A model generated the notes under the pieces. That model was not told the DNA's origin, did no database searches, and was given only the letters and a program-made list of their open reading frames with translations. Made by a program: the position numbers and the translations under genes. 60,379 nt of DNA, from the NCBI GenBank assembly GCA_001823925.1, contig MHWB01000009.1, positions 89,086 through 149,464 of the forward strand, read 5' to 3'. The number at the start of each line of letters is the position of its first letter. The first letter of the stretch is position 1. Below are positions 18,303-26,911 of the stretch, piece after piece. The DNA comes from Candidatus Zambryskibacteria bacterium RIFCSPLOWO2_01_FULL_39_39. GTDB taxonomy: Bacteria > Patescibacteriota > Minisyncoccia > Phycocordibacterales > WO2-35-19.

Positions 18303-19372
18303 TGAATAATCGTCTTTTTGATGAAGTCTATATCATTTCTGGTAATTTTGCTATTGAGTGGAAGATACATATATTTTTTTTCCAGTTCATTCATTTTAGG
18401 TAAATTCTGTCTCTTACCACCAAACACTTTGAATATGTCATTTCGTAATTGAACAATATCACATTCAATTCCATTTTTTCTTAAATATTCGATTAAACCA
18501 TCCCTTTGCTCGGTAATGATTGCAAATAACCAATAAGAACCGCCATACACACAGCGAATATCTTCTGGCATACCAACTGTATAATAATCACATAAATCAC
18601 GTCGATAATCTAAAATCTCATCTGTATGTTTGAGCCCGACCAAACCAACGGCAGCAGCTATATCGTTCATATGATATTTATAACCCGCTTCTTCAATTTC
18701 CATTGCTGTTTTGTGATTAATTAAACAATTCCAACCTCTTTTGCGTTTTGCTTCTCTGTCTATCCCAAACCACCTTAATTTTTTAGCTCTCTTATAATTA
18801 TTTTTATTTCTAAGAATTAACATGCCACCGTCTCCAGTAGTGAAATGTTTAATTGCTTGAAACGAATAACACACATAATCTCCATACGATTCAGAAACTC
18901 CCAGTGATTGCGCGGCGTCAATTACTACTGGTATATTTAAAGACTTTGCTAATCTAAAAATTTTCTTATCAATTGGTATTCCCCCCAATGTCACGGCTAC
19001 AATAGCTTTTGTTTTGGGTGTCACCCTTTTTTCTACATCTGCATAATCTATAACAAGATTTTCATTTATATCAGCAAATACTAGTCGTGCCCCGCGTCTC
19101 ACTAAAGGAATATTAGTGGCTGTACAAGTAAAACATGTGGTAATAACTTCGTCACCCTTATCTATACCAATTAGATGATAAGCAAGATCCAAAGCTGAAG
19201 TACCACTATTTAAAGCTAGACAGTATTTATAATTAAATTTTTCTCCAAATTTCTTTTCAAATTCTTCTACCAGAGGTCCTTGACCAAGCCAGCGAGTATT
19301 AAAAACGTTATTTAGAGATTCTAACCATTCATGCTTGAATTGCTGTGGCCAAAATAATGGAATATTTTTCAT
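18281..19372 (-). CDS. DegT/DnrJ/EryC1-family sugar aminotransferase
   Basis: ALNSGTSALDLAYHL; VVIDAAQSLGVS; YSFQAIKHFTTGDGGML (PLP lysine). Confidence 0.9.
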   Translation of the reverse strand: MKNIPLFWPQQFKHEWLESLNNVFNTRWLGQGPLVEEFEKKFGEKFNYKYCLALNSGTSALDLAYHLIGIDKGDEVITTCFTCTATNIPLVRRGARLVFADINENLVIDYADVEKRVTPKTKAIVAVTLGGIPIDKKIFRLAKSLNIPVVIDAAQSLGVSESYGDYVCYSFQAIKHFTTGDGGMLILRNKNNYKRAKKLRWFGIDREAKRKRGWNCLINHKTAMEIEEAGYKYHMNDIAAAVGLVGLKHTDEILDYRRDLCDYYTVGMPEDIRCVYGGSYWLFAIITEQRDGLIEYLRKNGIECDIVQLRNDIFKVFGGKRQNLPKMNELEKKYMYLPLNSKITRNDIDFIKKTIIQWKNKKI

Positions 19373-19489
19373 ATATTTGATTTGTATTTATGACTAAGAT
19401 AGCTAAATATACAATAAGGGATAAAAGAATTTTTGTATAGGAAGCTATAATTACTGGGTGATTTAATTAAATAAATCCATTTTTTTTTA

Positions 19490-20215
19490 TTATTTTTTCC
19501 TCGGTTGAGGAATTTTTTCATGACTTAAACTATGAAATAAGCCCATAGGATTATTGTTTCCTTCAATATGGTGTTTTGAAACCGGAAATATATAGATATT
19601 TGGTCCAACAATCTGCTTTACTCCTTTTTTGATAGCATAAGCATCCCATACTCTATTGAAAATAGTGTCGTCTCCAGTGTGGTATCCGCGCCTACAAACT
19701 TCTTCATCATAGCCACCCAGTAATTCAAAAACACCTTTTTTCATCGCCCAAGTATTGCCATGGAAACTGGCATACAGACCTCTTTTGGTCTCGAGCCTTT
19801 CCATTTGCATCCCGTATTCTTTTAATACTGACAGGTCTTGAGTAAGTGTTCCATCTTCCAACAAGACTCCAAAATATCTCGGGAATACCATCTTGTCTCC
19901 GGTAAAATTATAAGCAGTCATAATCGCTTCTTTGGAAAGGATATGATCAATGTCGGTCATTAAAAGATACTCTCCTTGAGCTAATTTGGCTCCCATATTA
20001 CGAGCTAATCCTTGTGTCCAAGGCCGTTTGTCACGAGTGGCGTACAGTCGCAGATTTTTTAAATCATAATGAGCTTGTTTGTGAGGTGGAGAACTACCAT
20101 CATCAACAAAAATGAATTCAATATCATCAGGCAGATTCATCATTTTGAAATATTTGACCTGTCTTGCGACAGCTCTATGACTATTATAAAAAGCGATGAT
20201 AATAGATAATTTCAT
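19490..20215 (-). CDS. Family 2 glycosyltransferase
   Basis: LSIIIAFYNSHRAVARQV; EFIFVDDGS; LLMTDIDHIL. Confidence 0.85.
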   Translation of the reverse strand: MKLSIIIAFYNSHRAVARQVKYFKMMNLPDDIEFIFVDDGSSPPHKQAHYDLKNLRLYATRDKRPWTQGLARNMGAKLAQGEYLLMTDIDHILSKEAIMTAYNFTGDKMVFPRYFGVLLEDGTLTQDLSVLKEYGMQMERLETKRGLYASFHGNTWAMKKGVFELLGGYDEEVCRRGYHTGDDTIFNRVWDAYAIKKGVKQIVGPNIYIFPVSKHHIEGNNNPMGLFHSLSHEKIPQPRKK

Positions 20216-20218
20216 ATT

Positions 20219-20848
20219 TTAAGGTGTCCATGGTTTTTGTTTTACCCACATCCAACTTCGTTCATCGGGACCAAGCTTGGAATTGAGAATAAACCAAGGG
20301 TGAACGCGTTTGGCCTTGGTCCAAGCGCGCACTACCGCCTCAACACAACAAAACAAACTTCGGGGACTTTCACCAAAATCATGCCCAGAGATAATCCCTC
20401 CCAATTTCACTTTTTGACCCCAATATATAATATCTTGAGTGATATATTCAAAATCGTGGTTGGCATCAATGAAAACAAAATCCAAAGACTCATCTTCAAA
20501 TTGTTTAACGGCATCCATTGACCACTCTTTTATAATTTGGCAATTATAAGGTTTCAATCTTTTAACGGTATTTTGATAATATCGGTTATATTGCCACTGT
20601 TTCCGGTGATTTTTGTGGATCGGATATTTTTCCCATTTGTCTATCGAATAAAGTTTTAAATCTGGGTTAGCCTGACAAAGTTTTTCTGAATACTCACTGC
20701 CGAGTACCCCAATTTCTGCACCAATCTTAAATCCCAATTCTTTAAACAACACTGGTAAATCCACAATGCGACAAAAATCCAATTCAAAAGGTGACCCTTT
20801 TGACAAATCAATCCTAAATTTTTTAACTACAAAATCCAAGGTGTCCAT
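20219..20848 (-). CDS. Class I SAM-dependent methyltransferase
   Basis: KIGAEIGVLGSEYSEKL; LYSIDKWE; LDFVFIDANHDFEY. Confidence 0.75.
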   Translation of the reverse strand: MDTLDFVVKKFRIDLSKGSPFELDFCRIVDLPVLFKELGFKIGAEIGVLGSEYSEKLCQANPDLKLYSIDKWEKYPIHKNHRKQWQYNRYYQNTVKRLKPYNCQIIKEWSMDAVKQFEDESLDFVFIDANHDFEYITQDIIYWGQKVKLGGIISGHDFGESPRSLFCCVEAVVRAWTKAKRVHPWFILNSKLGPDERSWMWVKQKPWTP

Positions 20849-20850
20849 AT

Positions 20851-21651
20851 TTATCTAAATCTTGCCATTAACCAATCTAAATTGTGAACTCTCTTTTCCC
20901 ATCTGTTGTTTAACCAATAATCTTGCGAGTATCTATTGCCCGCGTCTATTTCATAGTTTTTGACTGGTGAAATTCTACCAAATTTGCGGTGCTTGTGAGC
21001 ATACCAAGTTTTTTTGTTGACCATCACCTTACCTCCTCCCAACCAAGTTTTCAAAGCAATTTCAATCGCTTCTTGAGCAAATGTACCATACCCCTCCTTT
21101 TGCAAGCCACCCAAAAAATCCCAATGTTTGCGAGACATAAACCAACAAGAACCTTGAAAAACCATGGTCTCGTCAATTAAAATATCTTTTCTTTCTTTGG
21201 CCCTCTGGGGCCAGTTGAGCCCACCAATTTTTTCCGGCCGGTTGATGACTAGTCTTTCATAATCAATCGGTTCCTTGTCATCCTTACATATCACCCACCT
21301 ATCGGTATCAAGCTTGTATCTTCTGGGAATTACTACCCAATCATCTTCAATATCATCAAGAATTTTTATATCCAAACCCTCATCAAACATACAATGCTCG
21401 TCACATTTCATCAAATATTTTCCTTGAGATAATTTCATACCAGCATTTATAGCATCTCGCATCCCCACATTTTTTTCTAGCGCCAACACTTTAATTCTAG
21501 GGTCATTTTTGATTGGCACATCTGGAATATAACCGTCCAAAACCACAATTATTTCAAACTCTCCCCGCATATTTTGCAACAGCGATTCAATTGTTTGATG
21601 AATTAGCGGGTCTTTATGGGAAGGTATAATAATAGATAATTTCATTTCCAT
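20851..21651 (-). CDS. GT2/GalNAcT-like glycosyltransferase with DxHC motif
   Basis: MKLSIIIPSHKDP; DEHCMF; FAQEAIEIALKTWLGGGKVMVNKKTWYAHKHR. The ORF-track start (21666) is TTG; ATG at 21651/21645 preferred. Confidence 0.85.
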   Translation of the reverse strand: MEMKLSIIIPSHKDPLIHQTIESLLQNMRGEFEIIVVLDGYIPDVPIKNDPRIKVLALEKNVGMRDAINAGMKLSQGKYLMKCDEHCMFDEGLDIKILDDIEDDWVVIPRRYKLDTDRWVICKDDKEPIDYERLVINRPEKIGGLNWPQRAKERKDILIDETMVFQGSCWFMSRKHWDFLGGLQKEGYGTFAQEAIEIALKTWLGGGKVMVNKKTWYAHKHRKFGRISPVKNYEIDAGNRYSQDYWLNNRWEKRVHNLDWLMARFR

Positions 21652-21659
21652 AATAGTTC

Positions 21660-21693
21660 TTTCCAATCAGTCGGCCAATTGGGCAGGGGCCAA
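21660..21693. repeat. 34-bp exact copy of GT coding sequence from 23823..23856
   Basis: tttccaatcagtcggccaattgggcaggggccaa present at both sites in the same orientation. Confidence 0.9.
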
Positions 21694-21740
21694 CTATAAT
21701 ACGAACCGACCCAAGTTCTTTTGTAATTTTATATTTTCCC

Positions 21741-23009
21741 TTAATTAATAAGGACCCAATCTGAACTGCTTGAAGTGCCCGTTGAAATATACACTTTAGC
21801 TGCACTGGTGTCTATGTATACTTGGCCCAAAGCTACAGGAATTGATGATGGCGCCGAAGAACCAGAAGATACCTCACAAATATTAGCAGCATGCAAGTTT
21901 GCATTACCAGCAGATGAACCGAAGTAAACATCTGTCACGCTTGAATTTCCAATAACTGCTTTATTGGCTCCTGCACCTATAGCACTATTCCCTATAACAA
22001 TAGTATTATTATCGTTATTATCAAAACCAAGAATTCCATTGCCAATGTAAATACTATTAACTGGATTGGTGAGAAAAGTATTTCCATCAGCCTGAACCTG
22101 GGCTGTACTATCTCCTATTCCTATATTTCCACCCCCTGTAGTAATTCTACCCATAGCCCTCTCTCCAATAGCAATATTATTATTACCACTAATTAATGCT
22201 ACTAAAGATAAATTTCCAATTCCAATATTTGCATTTCCTGTCGTAAGGGCAGATGTAGAATCATGACCAACTACAGTATTATAATTTCCTGTTGTTAGTT
22301 TATTTAGTGCTTGTCGTCCAATTCCTGTATTAAAACTACCGGATATCGCATTCGATAATACTCTTGACCCTACTGCTGTATTTGATTCCGATGATAATGG
22401 AATTTCGCCGGTTAATGTTGCAAATCCAACAGCGGTATTATCATTTCCGGTTGTAAAACCTTCAAGAGCGTTGTATCCAATAGCGGTATTTGTTAATTCG
22501 TTCCCACCACCATGACCAATAGTCATACTTTGAACGGTCAAATCAAAAGCGCCTAAATTTACTGGTCCCGTCGCTCCGGTATAAGGAACTAGATCTGACA
22601 AATTTTGATCTCCAGTATTTGTGCCCGAAAGGTTACCCGCTACAATATTGTTACCAATGTTTAAATTCCCACCGATCGTTAATGAATGAGTTATGTTGTC
22701 CCAAAATAAATTAGAATTATCTTGTGCGATAGACGTACCATTAGAAAACAGTATGGAACCATTAGTAAATGAGCTCTCCCCTGTTCCACCACGAGAAACT
22801 GACAGGATACCGCTCCAACCCAAAGAATGGGTGTTACTGGTGGAGTTTATGGTTACATTTGTATCATTGGCAAATAATTGTGTTTGTCCAGATTGTCCAT
22901 TCAGTGATTGAACTACCGCTAATGTTGTTGTTGGAAAAATAAATATTCCCGATATTATTAATAGAGTCAAAATTTTTGAGCTAATTATTGCTTTGATTAT
23001 TTTTTTCAT
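21741..23009 (-). CDS. Secreted YadA-head-repeat / tail-fibre-like adhesin (paralog B)
   Basis: N- and C-terminal segments nearly identical to 15933..17135; central NTAIGYNAL/NTAVGFATL repeats divergent. Confidence 0.8.
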   Translation of the reverse strand: MKKIIKAIISSKILTLLIISGIFIFPTTTLAVVQSLNGQSGQTQLFANDTNVTINSTSNTHSLGWSGILSVSRGGTGESSFTNGSILFSNGTSIAQDNSNLFWDNITHSLTIGGNLNIGNNIVAGNLSGTNTGDQNLSDLVPYTGATGPVNLGAFDLTVQSMTIGHGGGNELTNTAIGYNALEGFTTGNDNTAVGFATLTGEIPLSSESNTAVGSRVLSNAISGSFNTGIGRQALNKLTTGNYNTVVGHDSTSALTTGNANIGIGNLSLVALISGNNNIAIGERAMGRITTGGGNIGIGDSTAQVQADGNTFLTNPVNSIYIGNGILGFDNNDNNTIVIGNSAIGAGANKAVIGNSSVTDVYFGSSAGNANLHAANICEVSSGSSAPSSIPVALGQVYIDTSAAKVYISTGTSSSSDWVLIN

Positions 23010-23066
23010 TTTATTTTGATTTATTTTTTATTAATATAATATTATTTTTACTAAAATAAAGGGATT

Positions 23067-24713
23067 TTAACCACCATTGTCATATTCATAAATATTCGTA
23101 TTCTTTTGGCACACCCATTCACGCCGGCTTATACCAACGCAAGTGTACCACTTAGATAATTTTTTAAGTAACTCATTTCTGACTTCTCTGCTACCATGAA
23201 TTTCTACCGAAATCTGCTCTATCTTTTTTACTAAATCATCATCTAAATCTCTAATAATATCTTCTTCACTTCCTTCACAATCCAACTTCAACAAATCACA
23301 ATATTCAATATTATAATTATTAAATACATCTTTAATAGATATAAAATTACATATTTCTGGATTATCAATAATTAACCCATTATTCTGCTGTTTGGAAGAA
23401 ATCATTCCAGAATTTTTTTGGTGCATAAATAGTTTTGTTTCTCCTGGATTACCAACACCGAGATTTATGCATTTGATTTTATCTGACAAATTATTGACCA
23501 AAACATTGTGACTTAATGTTTCAAAATTATATATTTCTGGTTCAAAAGCATAAACTGTCGCCCCGTATCTTGCGGCTCTCAGAGAAACACATCCAATATT
23601 AGCTCCAATATCAATTACAACTTTTGCATTACTCGGTATTTTATAAATATCCAATACCTCATTTAAAATTTCGTTAATGATTTTTTCGTCATGGAAATTC
23701 TCACGAGTCCTCACTTTAAAACCAAAGAACTCCTTATCTGGTAAAATCGGGTGGTTCATTTTTAATTGTTCTATTGGACTCATAAGATTTAACGAGGCAG
23801 TTTCTTGTGGCCATAATCTTTTTTTCCAATCAGTCGGCCAATTGGGCAGGGGCCAAAATTTTTCGATTAACCACTCAAAGTCGTGGATTCTTTTGTCCCA
23901 CCGATTATTAACAAAAAAGTCATACCAATAATCCTCTCCTTTTTTGATTGCTTCTTTGCTTGTAGGGTACATTCTCCCATAGTGCTTGCCTTTGTGGAGG
24001 TGGGCGTACCAAGTATTTTTATTAACCATCACCTCACCACCGGAGAGCCAAGTTTTGAAACCCACTTCTTCCCCATCTTGAAACCAGCCATTGTGACCTT
24101 CGGTCTGCATTAGTCCCAACTCTTTAAAATATTTTTTGGTCATAAACCAGATACTGCCTTGGATGGTCATCGCTTCATCAATTGGTATATTGGCTCGAGC
24201 CAAAGTTCTTTGGTCCCATTTAAAACCGTGCAGTGATGGGTGACCATCTTTTTTGGGTTCGCGCGGATTATTAGGGGTTTTGCCGCTATCTAATGGGAAC
24301 ATCAAATATTCATAATCAATTGGTGGCCTGCTGTCTGACTGTTCTTGGATACACCAATTGTCTGCATCTAGTCTATGTCTGCGAGGCACTTGAACCCAAT
24401 TGGGCTCATGATCTTTTATCAGTTGTTCATCAAAACCTTTGGCCATCATACAATGAGCATCCAGCGCCATTATGTATTCGCCTTTACAAATATCAACCAT
24501 CATATTGATAGCCTCTCTCTTGTGGCAATTATTATCTCCTAAAGATAGTCTTAAATAATGCACTCTGGGATCGGTCACTATTTCTTCTGGAGGCAACTCA
24601 TAACCGTCTAAGACGGGAAAGATTTCAATTTCTCCGGTAGCATTAGAGAGCGCGTCAAGTATGGTTTGCCTTAAAAATTTCTCATTTCTGCTTGGTATTA
24701 CAATAGAGAGCAT
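23067..24713 (-). CDS. GalNAcT-like glycosyltransferase fused to FkbM-family methyltransferase
   Basis: MLSIVIPSRNEK; DAHCMM; FQDGEEVGFKTWLSGGEVMVNKNTWYAHLHK; C-terminal VVIDIGANIGCVSLRAARYGATVYAFEP and LLKLDCEGSEEDII. Confidence 0.85.
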   Translation of the reverse strand: MLSIVIPSRNEKFLRQTILDALSNATGEIEIFPVLDGYELPPEEIVTDPRVHYLRLSLGDNNCHKREAINMMVDICKGEYIMALDAHCMMAKGFDEQLIKDHEPNWVQVPRRHRLDADNWCIQEQSDSRPPIDYEYLMFPLDSGKTPNNPREPKKDGHPSLHGFKWDQRTLARANIPIDEAMTIQGSIWFMTKKYFKELGLMQTEGHNGWFQDGEEVGFKTWLSGGEVMVNKNTWYAHLHKGKHYGRMYPTSKEAIKKGEDYWYDFFVNNRWDKRIHDFEWLIEKFWPLPNWPTDWKKRLWPQETASLNLMSPIEQLKMNHPILPDKEFFGFKVRTRENFHDEKIINEILNEVLDIYKIPSNAKVVIDIGANIGCVSLRAARYGATVYAFEPEIYNFETLSHNVLVNNLSDKIKCINLGVGNPGETKLFMHQKNSGMISSKQQNNGLIIDNPEICNFISIKDVFNNYNIEYCDLLKLDCEGSEEDIIRDLDDDLVKKIEQISVEIHGSREVRNELLKKLSKWYTCVGISRREWVCQKNTNIYEYDNGG

Positions 24714-24781
24714 ATATTTTGTTACTAAAAAATACCACAAACAGTGGCTATTTAAAATTGCTTTTTAATGCCAGTCATGTT

Positions 24782-25381
24782 TTAAACGTGGGTCAAATAT
24801 ATCATTGATGGGTTAAAATAAACACAATCGTCAGAGAGTGCCCAGCCTACTGGTTGAATAATATCATCTGTTCCAGAAGGCTGGGTTTGGGTGAGAGTAC
24901 CCGTGACGGTAGATACATAAATCAAACTGGCGCTCCCCGGTCCGATTGTCCAATTCCAAGCATCTACCCGGAGAACACCATGAACAAGAATTTTTTTACT
25001 GCCGGTTCCTGTCTCCATAGCCAAGGCCACACAAGGGGAAGTGGTATTTGAATCTGCGTCGGCTGTATCTAAATGTCCATCCGCAGACATAAACAAAGGT
25101 GCCCCAATCCCTTCAGCATTGGTGTCTACAGTCGCCGTTATAATTAAACCAGAAGCAGTGGTGTCTGCTGTGGGTTCGTTCATCAGTTTAATACCAGCCA
25201 CACTATTTATAGGCAACTCACCCATATCCAATCGGAACCGAGATATTTTGATGGTCTGAATACCCACCTTTAAATCTCCGCATTTTAAACAAGTAAAAAG
25301 AGAGGTGGGGACACTTTTGTTTTTATCAATCCCTAAAAGAGGGATCCATTTATGATTGTTGCATTCTGTTTTTTCTGCCAT
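24782..25381 (-). CDS. Protein with N-terminal Cys/His zinc-ribbon-like segment and virion-surface-like beta domain
   Basis: CNNHKW...FTCLKCGD; C-terminal PLFMSADGH...IIQPVGWALSDDCVYFNPS resembles small phage capsid/tail decoration proteins (recollection only). Confidence 0.4.
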   Translation of the reverse strand: MAEKTECNNHKWIPLLGIDKNKSVPTSLFTCLKCGDLKVGIQTIKISRFRLDMGELPINSVAGIKLMNEPTADTTASGLIITATVDTNAEGIGAPLFMSADGHLDTADADSNTTSPCVALAMETGTGSKKILVHGVLRVDAWNWTIGPGSASLIYVSTVTGTLTQTQPSGTDDIIQPVGWALSDDCVYFNPSMIYLTHV

Positions 25382-25412
25382 GGTAAATTTTGATTAAGTT
25401 TTATTATTTATG

Positions 25413-25507
25413 CTCCCTTATACCTCTGATTACCTCGGCATAAGTGTTCGCTACGCTCCCTTGCACCTCGGACTACCTCGGCATAAGTGTTCGCTACGCT
25501 CCCTTAT
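25413..25507. repeat. 43-bp tandem direct repeat, ~2.2 copies
   Basis: ctcccttatacctctgattacctcggcataagtgttcgctacg / ctcccttgcacctcggactacctcggcataagtgttcgctacg / ctcccttat. Confidence 0.9.
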
Positions 25508-25742
25508 CTATTTGAAATATTTCTTCTCCCGAGTTGTCATAAATAGACAAACTTTTTTTATCCTCAACAACTCTAAAAGCATGGGAGTCACCCCCATTAA
25601 TTTTGGTGAGAGAATTAGTTTTAGCCAACGGCTCATCCGAAAACAAAGACTTTGAAAATAAAGGCTCCAAAATTTTTCCTACTAAAAAAGTTCCGCTACC
25701 AATCAATATTATTTTTAGAAATTTTCTTCTGTTTATATCCAC
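25494..25742 (-). CDS. 82-aa twin-arginine signal peptide protein (putative Tat substrate)
   Basis: MDINRRKFLKIILIGSGTFLVGKIL matches the (S/T)RRxFLK Tat motif plus hydrophobic region; stop codon lies in the tandem repeat. Confidence 0.75.
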   Translation of the reverse strand: MDINRRKFLKIILIGSGTFLVGKILEPLFSKSLFSDEPLAKTNSLTKINGGDSHAFRVVEDKKSLSIYDNSGEEIFQIDKGA

Positions 25743-25770
25743 ACTTTTCTATTTATCTTTTATTTTGAAT

Positions 25771-25950
25771 TTACCGCAACCCTTTTCCGGCCTTTTTAAT
25801 TTCTTTTTCCATTTCGGTTTTACCCTTCTTAAATTCTCCAGTAAATCTGCCCAATCCCCTTGCTATTTCTCCTATTTTTTCTCCACCAAAGAAGAAAATT
25901 ACTACCACTACTAGAATAATTACTATTTCTGGAAGTCCTAATCCAAACAT
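25771..25950 (-). CDS. tatA: TatA/E-family twin-arginine translocase subunit (59 aa, absent from ORF track)
   Basis: Manual translation MFGLGLPEIVIILVVVVIFFFGGEKIGEIARGLGRFTGEFKKGKTEMEKEIKKAGKGLR; TM + FGG..KIGEIARGLG amphipathic helix. Confidence 0.9.
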   Translation of the reverse strand: MFGLGLPEIVIILVVVVIFFFGGEKIGEIARGLGRFTGEFKKGKTEMEKEIKKAGKGLR

Positions 25951-25991
25951 GTTATTTTTTTATTTAACCTTTACCAATTCGACCATTCCAT

Positions 25992-26087
25992 TTATACCTT
26001 ACCCTTTTTATTTCTCCAGTAAAGAAAAAATAGAACTGCGGCGACCGCTAAAATTATTATTATTTCTGAAATTCCTAATCCAAACAT
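25992..26087 (-). CDS. 31-aa truncated TatA-like small membrane protein (absent from ORF track)
   Basis: Manual translation MFGLGISEIIIILAVAAVLFFLYWRNKKGKV; same MFGLG.(P/S)EI start as TatA, no amphipathic helix. Confidence 0.65.
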   Translation of the reverse strand: MFGLGISEIIIILAVAAVLFFLYWRNKKGKV

Positions 26088-26128
26088 GTTATTTTTGTAT
26101 TTAACTTTTTACTAATTCGACCTTTTTA

Positions 26129-26899
26129 CTAATTATGCTCCCTACTTAATTTATTAGCAAAAACGTACCCGACAAAATAAAGTGCCGAGAGCGGAAGAAA
26201 CAGCATAATCATGGTGATTCCTGTTCCATCTGGAGTAATTATAGCCGAAATAATCAAAAAAAACAAAATAGCATGTCGCCACCTACCTCTCCAGAAACTG
26301 GCGGGGATTATTCCTATTATACTTAATAAAATCATAAATAGAGGTAGCAAAAACATCATCCCGACGGCGATCATTAGACTGAAAACATAGTAAATAAATT
26401 CATCTATTGAGAAAAAAGGCACAGCGCCAATAGTTGTAGCATATGGGTAAAGTACTTTGAAGGTGGCGGGGATTAGAAAAAAATAAGAGAAAGCGGCACC
26501 AGCAAAAAATAGGAAGACAAATGGAAACAAAGACCACAAAACTGCCTTCTTTTCGTGTGGTAATAAGGCGGGTGCTATATATGTGATTATTTTATAAATA
26601 AAAAATGGAATAGTAAACAAAAAACTAAGTAATATTGAAAGTAACATTTGAGACACAAAGGCACTCATGGGGTTGGTAACGACTAACTGTACATTTAGTG
26701 GTAGGAGGTCAGATCTGATTTTATTAAAAACTTGAACAGAAAAAGAAATCTCAGTTGGTAATGGTAAAAAATAATCTTTACCCCAAATTACTACTTTTTT
26801 TAAGCCAAAAATAAAAAAGAAAAAAGAGAAACCAACAAAAGAATAAATCCAATGCAGAATATTTTTTATAAATATTTTGAGTTCTTCAAAAAGAGTCAT
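26129..26899 (-). CDS. tatC: Sec-independent protein translocase TatC
   Basis: Multi-TM; FFLIPATFKVLYPYAT, FLLPLFMILLSIIGIIPASFWRGRWRHAILFFLIISAIITPDGTGITMIMLFLPL. Confidence 0.93.
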   Translation of the reverse strand: MTLFEELKIFIKNILHWIYSFVGFSFFFFIFGLKKVVIWGKDYFLPLPTEISFSVQVFNKIRSDLLPLNVQLVVTNPMSAFVSQMLLSILLSFLFTIPFFIYKIITYIAPALLPHEKKAVLWSLFPFVFLFFAGAAFSYFFLIPATFKVLYPYATTIGAVPFFSIDEFIYYVFSLMIAVGMMFLLPLFMILLSIIGIIPASFWRGRWRHAILFFLIISAIITPDGTGITMIMLFLPLSALYFVGYVFANKLSREHN

Positions 26900-26911
26900 T
26901 GAAATACAATA

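Noticed and set aside
21614-21805. 63-aa minus-strand ORF between the adhesin and a GT
   Set aside because: Overlaps the adhesin C-terminus and the 34-bp GT scar in other frames; no coding support.
25410-25655. Plus-strand ORF (81 aa) starting in the tandem repeat
   Set aside because: It is a translation of the 43-bp repeat running antisense to the Tat substrate gene.
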